NCBI RefSeq assembly: GCF_016901995.1
Contig: NZ_JACJLE010000044.1
Location: 1 to 36,226, forward strand
From: Bacteroides caecigallinarum
Lineage (GTDB): Bacteria; Bacteroidota; Bacteroidia; Bacteroidales; Bacteroidaceae
DNA length: 36,226 nucleotides
Direction: 5' to 3'
Shown: positions 33,154 through 36,226 of the stretch, in pieces
Layout of the letters: each line of letters begins with the position of its first letter
How positions within the stretch are numbered: the stretch's first letter is position 1
Position numbers and translations under genes: made by a program
Notes under the pieces: model-generated
Database searches by the model: none
Told to the model about the DNA's origin: nothing
What the model saw: only the letters and a program-made list of their open reading frames with translations

Positions 33154-33945
33154 ATGGAAGAAAAAGAAATTTTCGGTTGGTTTGTATTCAACTCAGGACA
33201 ATTATTGATAGTAAAAGATTCCGAAGGAAAATACCATATACCATACGGACAGGAACCACCCGTAGCTGTGCCGGTAGGCAGTACAGTACATACCATAGGA
33301 GAAATCTATGGACACACAGCAAAAGCATATGCCATATATTCGCCAGTTCCGGGCAACGAAGACAGCGAAATGATGATGAAAGATTTGAGAGCATCTTACG
33401 ACGTACTTCCATTCGAAGAATATTACAGAGCAGGCAAAGCATCACAGATACTGAATTGGGACAAGAACAGCCGTTACTGCCCCATGTGTGGAGTTCCCAC
33501 AGTACAGGTCTCTCCTATCGCCAAGCGTTGCCCTGAATGCCGTCAGGAATTCTATCCGCGCATATCACCAGCAGTGATAGTTCTCATAAAAAAAGAAGAC
33601 AAAGTGCTTCTGGTACATGCAAAGAATTTCAGAGGACAATACAAAGGTCTGGTAGCAGGATTTCTTGAGGCAGGTGAGACACTGGAAGAGTGTATCCGCC
33701 GTGAAGTAATGGAAGAAACAGAACTGAAAATAAAAAATCTGAGATATTTCGGGAGCCAGCCATGGCCCTATCCGAGCGGTATAATGATTGGGTTCATTGC
33801 CGACTATGAAAGCGGTACAATAAAGCTTCAGGACGAGGAGCTCAGCGCCGGAGAATTCTATTCGCGCGACAATATGCCGGAAATTCCGAAGAAACTCAGT
33901 ATAGCCAGACAGATGATAGACGCGTGGCTGGAAGGAAAAGTTTGA
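33154..33945 (+). CDS. nudC: NAD(+) diphosphatase / NAD-cap decapping Nudix hydrolase
   Basis: This 263-residue enzyme hydrolyses NAD(H) to NMN(H) and AMP and, in characterised homologues, removes NAD caps from RNA 5' ends. Zinc cysteines are at 109, 112, 126 and 129 (CPMC...CPEC). The Nudix box spans ~169-191 (GFLEAGETLEECIRREVMEE), followed by the NudC-specific SQPWPYP at ~201-207. The penultimate Nudix-box Gly is Glu here (EETEL), a position that tolerates change. I chose the ATG at 33154, 2 nt after the preceding gene; a TTG at 33145 would overlap that gene. Confidence 0.95.
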   Translation: MEEKEIFGWFVFNSGQLLIVKDSEGKYHIPYGQEPPVAVPVGSTVHTIGEIYGHTAKAYAIYSPVPGNEDSEMMMKDLRASYDVLPFEEYYRAGKASQILNWDKNSRYCPMCGVPTVQVSPIAKRCPECRQEFYPRISPAVIVLIKKEDKVLLVHAKNFRGQYKGLVAGFLEAGETLEECIRREVMEETELKIKNLRYFGSQPWPYPSGIMIGFIADYESGTIKLQDEELSAGEFYSRDNMPEIPKKLSIARQMIDAWLEGKV

Positions 33946-34019
33946 TGAACAATTGAGTATTATCAGTCTATAAAAACATTTTATTGTGCTTTTATAAAAA
34001 CAATATCCCTACTTTTTAT

Positions 34020-34035
34020 TAACTTTGCAAAGTTA
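34020..34035. promoter_or_regulatory. Palindromic -7 box in front of guaA
   Basis: TAACTTTGCAAAGTTA is a perfect 16-bp palindrome, so it presents the -7 consensus TAACTTTG on both strands. The guaA start lies 23 bp downstream on the plus strand. No standard -33 box was found for either direction. No purine-repressor or guanine-riboswitch pattern was recognised. Confidence 0.5.
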
Positions 34036-34057
34036 TTATTTTAACCAATAAACTTAT

Positions 34058-35611
34058 ATGCAGGAAAAGATTATTATTCTCGACTTCGGTTCACAGACTA
34101 CACAGCTCATCGGTCGCCGTGTCCGCGAACTGAACATGTATTGCGAGATTGTTCCCTACAACAAGTTCCCACACAATGACCCGTCTGTTATTGGTGTAAT
34201 CCTTTCAGGTAGTCCATTCTCTGTTTATGATGAAAAGGCCTTTAAGGTTGACCTTACTGACATCCGTGGCAAATATCCTATCTTGGGTATATGCTATGGC
34301 GCACAGTTCATGGCATACACCAATGGAGGTAAGGTAGAACCAGCCAACACACGCGAATACGGACGTGCACACCTGGCTAAGTTCGACCATCAGAATCCTC
34401 TTCTCAAAGGAATCCGCGAGAATTCACAAGTATGGATGAGTCATGGCGACACAATCACAGCAATACCTGAAAACTTCGAAATCATAGCTTCTACCGACAA
34501 GGTAGCAGTAGCAGCTTATCAGGCAAAGAACGAAAAGCTTTGGGGAGTACAGTTCCATCCTGAAGTATTCCACTCGGAAGACGGTACTCTGCTCTTGAAA
34601 AACTTCGTAGTTGACATCTGCGGCGGTAAGCAGGACTGGAGCGCAGCTTCATTCATCGAAACTACAGTAGCCGAGCTCAAGGCACAGCTTGGCGATGACA
34701 AGGTGGTACTTGGTTTGAGCGGTGGTGTTGACTCATCAGTAGCAGCTGTTCTTCTTAACAAGGCTATCGGCAAGAACTTGACATGTATCTTCGTTGACCA
34801 CGGTATGTTGCGTAAGAACGAATTCAAGAACGTACTTCACGACTATGAATGCCTCGGTCTTAACGTTATCGGCGTTGATGCAAGCGAAAAATTCTTCAGC
34901 GAACTGGCAGGTGTTACAGAACCAGAACGCAAACGTAAGATTATAGGTAAAGGCTTCATCGACGTATTCGACGAAGAAGCTCACAAGATACAGGACGTTA
35001 AATGGTTGGCTCAGGGTACTATCTATCCTGACTGCATCGAGTCTCTTTCTATCACAGGTACAGTAATCAAGAGTCACCACAACGTAGGTGGTCTGCCTGA
35101 AAAGATGAACTTGAAACTTTGCGAGCCATTGCGTCTGTTGTTCAAGGACGAAGTTCGCCGTGTTGGTAGAGAACTTGGAATGCCTGAACATCTTATTACT
35201 CGTCATCCTTTCCCTGGTCCAGGTTTGGCTGTACGTATCCTTGGCGACATCACTCGCGAGAAAGTACGTATCCTTCAGGATGCAGACGACATCTTCATTC
35301 AGGGATTGCGTGACTGGAAGACTAAGGATGCTGAAGGAAACGAAACATCATTGTACCATCAGGTATGGCAGGCAGGTGTTATCCTGTTGCCTGTACAGAG
35401 CGTAGGTGTAATGGGTGACGAACGTACTTACGAACGTGCCGTTGCATTGCGTGCCGTAACAAGTACGGATGCGATGACTGCCGACTGGGCTCATCTTCCA
35501 TACGAGTTCATGGCAAAGGTTTCAAACGATATCATCAACAAAGTAAAAGGCGTAAACCGCGTTTGCTACGATATCTCTTCAAAACCACCTGCAACAATAG
35601 AGTGGGAATAA
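34058..35611 (+). CDS. guaA: GMP synthase (glutamine-hydrolysing)
   Basis: This 517-residue enzyme aminates XMP to GMP. The class I glutamine amidotransferase domain (~1-190) has the nucleophile Cys in GICYGAQ and the His-Glu pair in [12 protein letters not shown]. The ATP-pyrophosphatase domain has the P-loop [12 protein letters not shown] (~223) and the C-terminal dimerisation domain contains [10 protein letters not shown] and ends [10 protein letters not shown], the family's standard terminus. Codon choice (frequent GAC, AAC, CGT, TTG) looks more biased than in neighbouring genes, consistent with high expression. The leader is short (~20 nt from the predicted start site), with no room for a riboswitch. 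Confidence 0.98.
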   Translation: MQEKIIILDFGSQTTQLIGRRVRELNMYCEIVPYNKFPHNDPSVIGVILSGSPFSVYDEKAFKVDLTDIRGKYPILGICYGAQFMAYTNGGKVEPANTREYGRAHLAKFDHQNPLLKGIRENSQVWMSHGDTITAIPENFEIIASTDKVAVAAYQAKNEKLWGVQFHPEVFHSEDGTLLLKNFVVDICGGKQDWSAASFIETTVAELKAQLGDDKVVLGLSGGVDSSVAAVLLNKAIGKNLTCIFVDHGMLRKNEFKNVLHDYECLGLNVIGVDASEKFFSELAGVTEPERKRKIIGKGFIDVFDEEAHKIQDVKWLAQGTIYPDCIESLSITGTVIKSHHNVGGLPEKMNLKLCEPLRLLFKDEVRRVGRELGMPEHLITRHPFPGPGLAVRILGDITREKVRILQDADDIFIQGLRDWKTKDAEGNETSLYHQVWQAGVILLPVQSVGVMGDERTYERAVALRAVTSTDAMTADWAHLPYEFMAKVSNDIINKVKGVNRVCYDISSKPPATIEWE

Positions 35612-35623
35612 CCCCCAAACAAC

Positions 35624-35677
35624 ATAGAAACAAAAAAGCGAGACTTTCATCAGATTGTCTCGCTTTTTTGTTTCTAT
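35624..35677. terminator. Bidirectional terminator between guaA and PepSY-like gene
   Basis: A 21-bp perfect stem (arms 35624-35644 and 35657-35677) with a 12-nt loop contains six A on the left arm and six T on the right. It is the longest hairpin in the window and can act in both directions. Confidence 0.93.
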
Positions 35678-35688
35678 ATTTTCAATTA

Positions 35689-36126
35689 TCAATCATCAAT
35701 ATCAATTACTCTGAACTGCTTGTCGAATTTGATTTCCCATCTGCCGGAAAGTTTGATTTCATATTCTCTTGAATTTTTCTCTATTTTCAAGATTTTGTCA
35801 TCAGGATAGTTAGTGTTCACATAATCCTTTATTTGCTGAGGAATAATCTGTGACGGAACTCCATCCTTGATACATTTTACTTCAGTCCATTCACCAGACT
35901 TATCGAACTCTATTTTATCACCCGATGTGAATATCACATCATAACTCTTGTAGAACAAATCCGTTTCCTGCTTAGCCATCGCAACTTTAGCATTCTTGAA
36001 ATAAGTTGAAATAAATGTCTGAGCCTTTAACGGTAGCTGACCAATCTGAATAGGTTTATCTGTATCTGCAACAGCAATCATTGACATTGTAAACAAACAA
36101 ACGAATAAAAATATAACCTTTTTCAT
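35689..36126 (-). CDS. Secreted PepSY-like (PF11396-type) protein
   Basis: This 145-residue protein has a signal peptide (MKKVIFLFVCLFTMSMIAVAD) and two PepSY-like repeats: ~30-85 (LPLKAQTFISTYFKNAKVAMAK, then a beta pair ending FDKSGEWTEV) and ~93-145 (IPQQIKDYVNTNYPDDKILKIEK, ending EIKFDKQFRVIDID). Such putative beta-lactamase-inhibitor-like proteins are common in Bacteroidales periplasm; a role in binding or restraining a partner protein is presumed but unproven. It is the last gene in the window. A 7-bp hairpin lies just upstream in its leader. Confidence 0.88.
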   Translation of the reverse strand: MKKVIFLFVCLFTMSMIAVADTDKPIQIGQLPLKAQTFISTYFKNAKVAMAKQETDLFYKSYDVIFTSGDKIEFDKSGEWTEVKCIKDGVPSQIIPQQIKDYVNTNYPDDKILKIEKNSREYEIKLSGRWEIKFDKQFRVIDIDD

Positions 36127-36141
36127 ACGTAAATATTAAGC

Positions 36142-36162
36142 GTCCTACACATAGAGTAGGAC
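36142..36162. promoter_or_regulatory. Hairpin in leader of PepSY-like gene
   Basis: GTCCTAC (36142-36148) and GTAGGAC (36156-36162) form a perfect 7-bp stem with a 7-nt loop, 16 bp before the start codon on the minus strand. It may be an operator palindrome or an mRNA leader hairpin. The remaining bases to the window end show nothing else clear. Confidence 0.4.
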
Positions 36163-36226
36163 AGGTTTATACTAAAATTGATATAAAACCGAGTGTTTTG
36201 ACAAAAGAAAGATTAGCACTCATGAA

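Noticed and set aside
33123..33536. Alternative plus-strand reading frame overlapping nudC
   Set aside because: Arg/Ser-rich, out of frame with the clearly conserved NudC zinc and Nudix motifs.
1..36226. Mobile element, prophage, toxin-antitoxin or defence system
   Set aside because: No transposase, integrase, phage, restriction or toxin-like protein was recognised, and gene content is core and evenly composed.

Overview
The window looks like ordinary chromosome of a Bacteroidaceae-type member of the Bacteroidota (Bacteroides or Phocaeicola-like; species not determinable by eye). The evidence is the AT-rich intergenic DNA, Bacteroidota-type promoters (TTTG, about 19-20 bp, TAnnTTTG), weak ribosome binding sites, an ECF sigma/FecR/TonB-receptor cassette with STN and DUF4974 domains, a Rho factor with a huge disordered insert, a BACON-domain lipoprotein, and DUF3127, DUF4923 and PepSY-like proteins. 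I see no tRNA, rRNA, CRISPR, insertion sequence, phage or plasmid signature.

Layout. 1-463: non-coding, with four 22-bp tandem palindromic repeats just upstream of a predicted sigma-factor promoter. 464-4641: ECF sigma factor, FecR-type anti-sigma factor and TonB-dependent transducer, a cell-surface signalling cassette without a SusD partner. 4712-8491 (minus): gyrA followed by a secreted TPR protein. 8789-11347: clpC. 11432-11809 (minus): ridA. 12144-14219: rho, with a ~200-nt leader. 14399-14785 (minus): a DUF3127 OB-fold-like protein with an SSB-like C-terminal tip. 15007-23133: one long plus-strand run, dnaN, DEDDh exonuclease, coaBC, recN, rlmB, a TPR protein with a dead trypsin-like domain, and lgt, probably one transcription unit from the dnaN promoter to the hairpin after lgt. 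23206-24671 (minus): nadC plus a DUF4923 protein. 24760-25233: rlmH, divergent from nadC through interlocked promoters. 25314-26201 (minus): a glucosaminidase-LysM protein. 26453-27703: a BACON lipoprotein. 27806-28670 (minus): queD-queE. 28805-29956 (minus): an MFS exporter. 30174-30935: a divergent arginase-fold enzyme whose end overlaps a convergent Spy-like periplasmic protein (30923-31486). 31577-32431 (minus): an ADP-ribosylglycohydrolase, divergent from an unknown protein and nudC (32591-33945). 34058-35611: guaA. 35689-36126 (minus): a secreted PepSY-like protein.

Most genes are core information processing (replication, transcription termination, repair, rRNA methylation), nucleotide and cofactor synthesis (GMP, NAD, CoA, queuosine) and envelope functions. 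Every one of the eight convergent gene junctions holds one inverted repeat, usually an A-tract/stem/T-tract hairpin that can end transcription from both sides.

I found no defence system or obviously novel multi-gene system. The observations most worth following are the DUF3127 protein with an SSB-like tip between rho and dnaN, the tandem palindromes in front of the sigma factor, the Rho insert with an AT-hook-like motif, the non-catalytic protease-TPR protein, the two substituted active-site residues in CoaBC, the interlocked nadC/rlmH promoters, and a shared AAAAGTAG element directly abutting three predicted -7 boxes.
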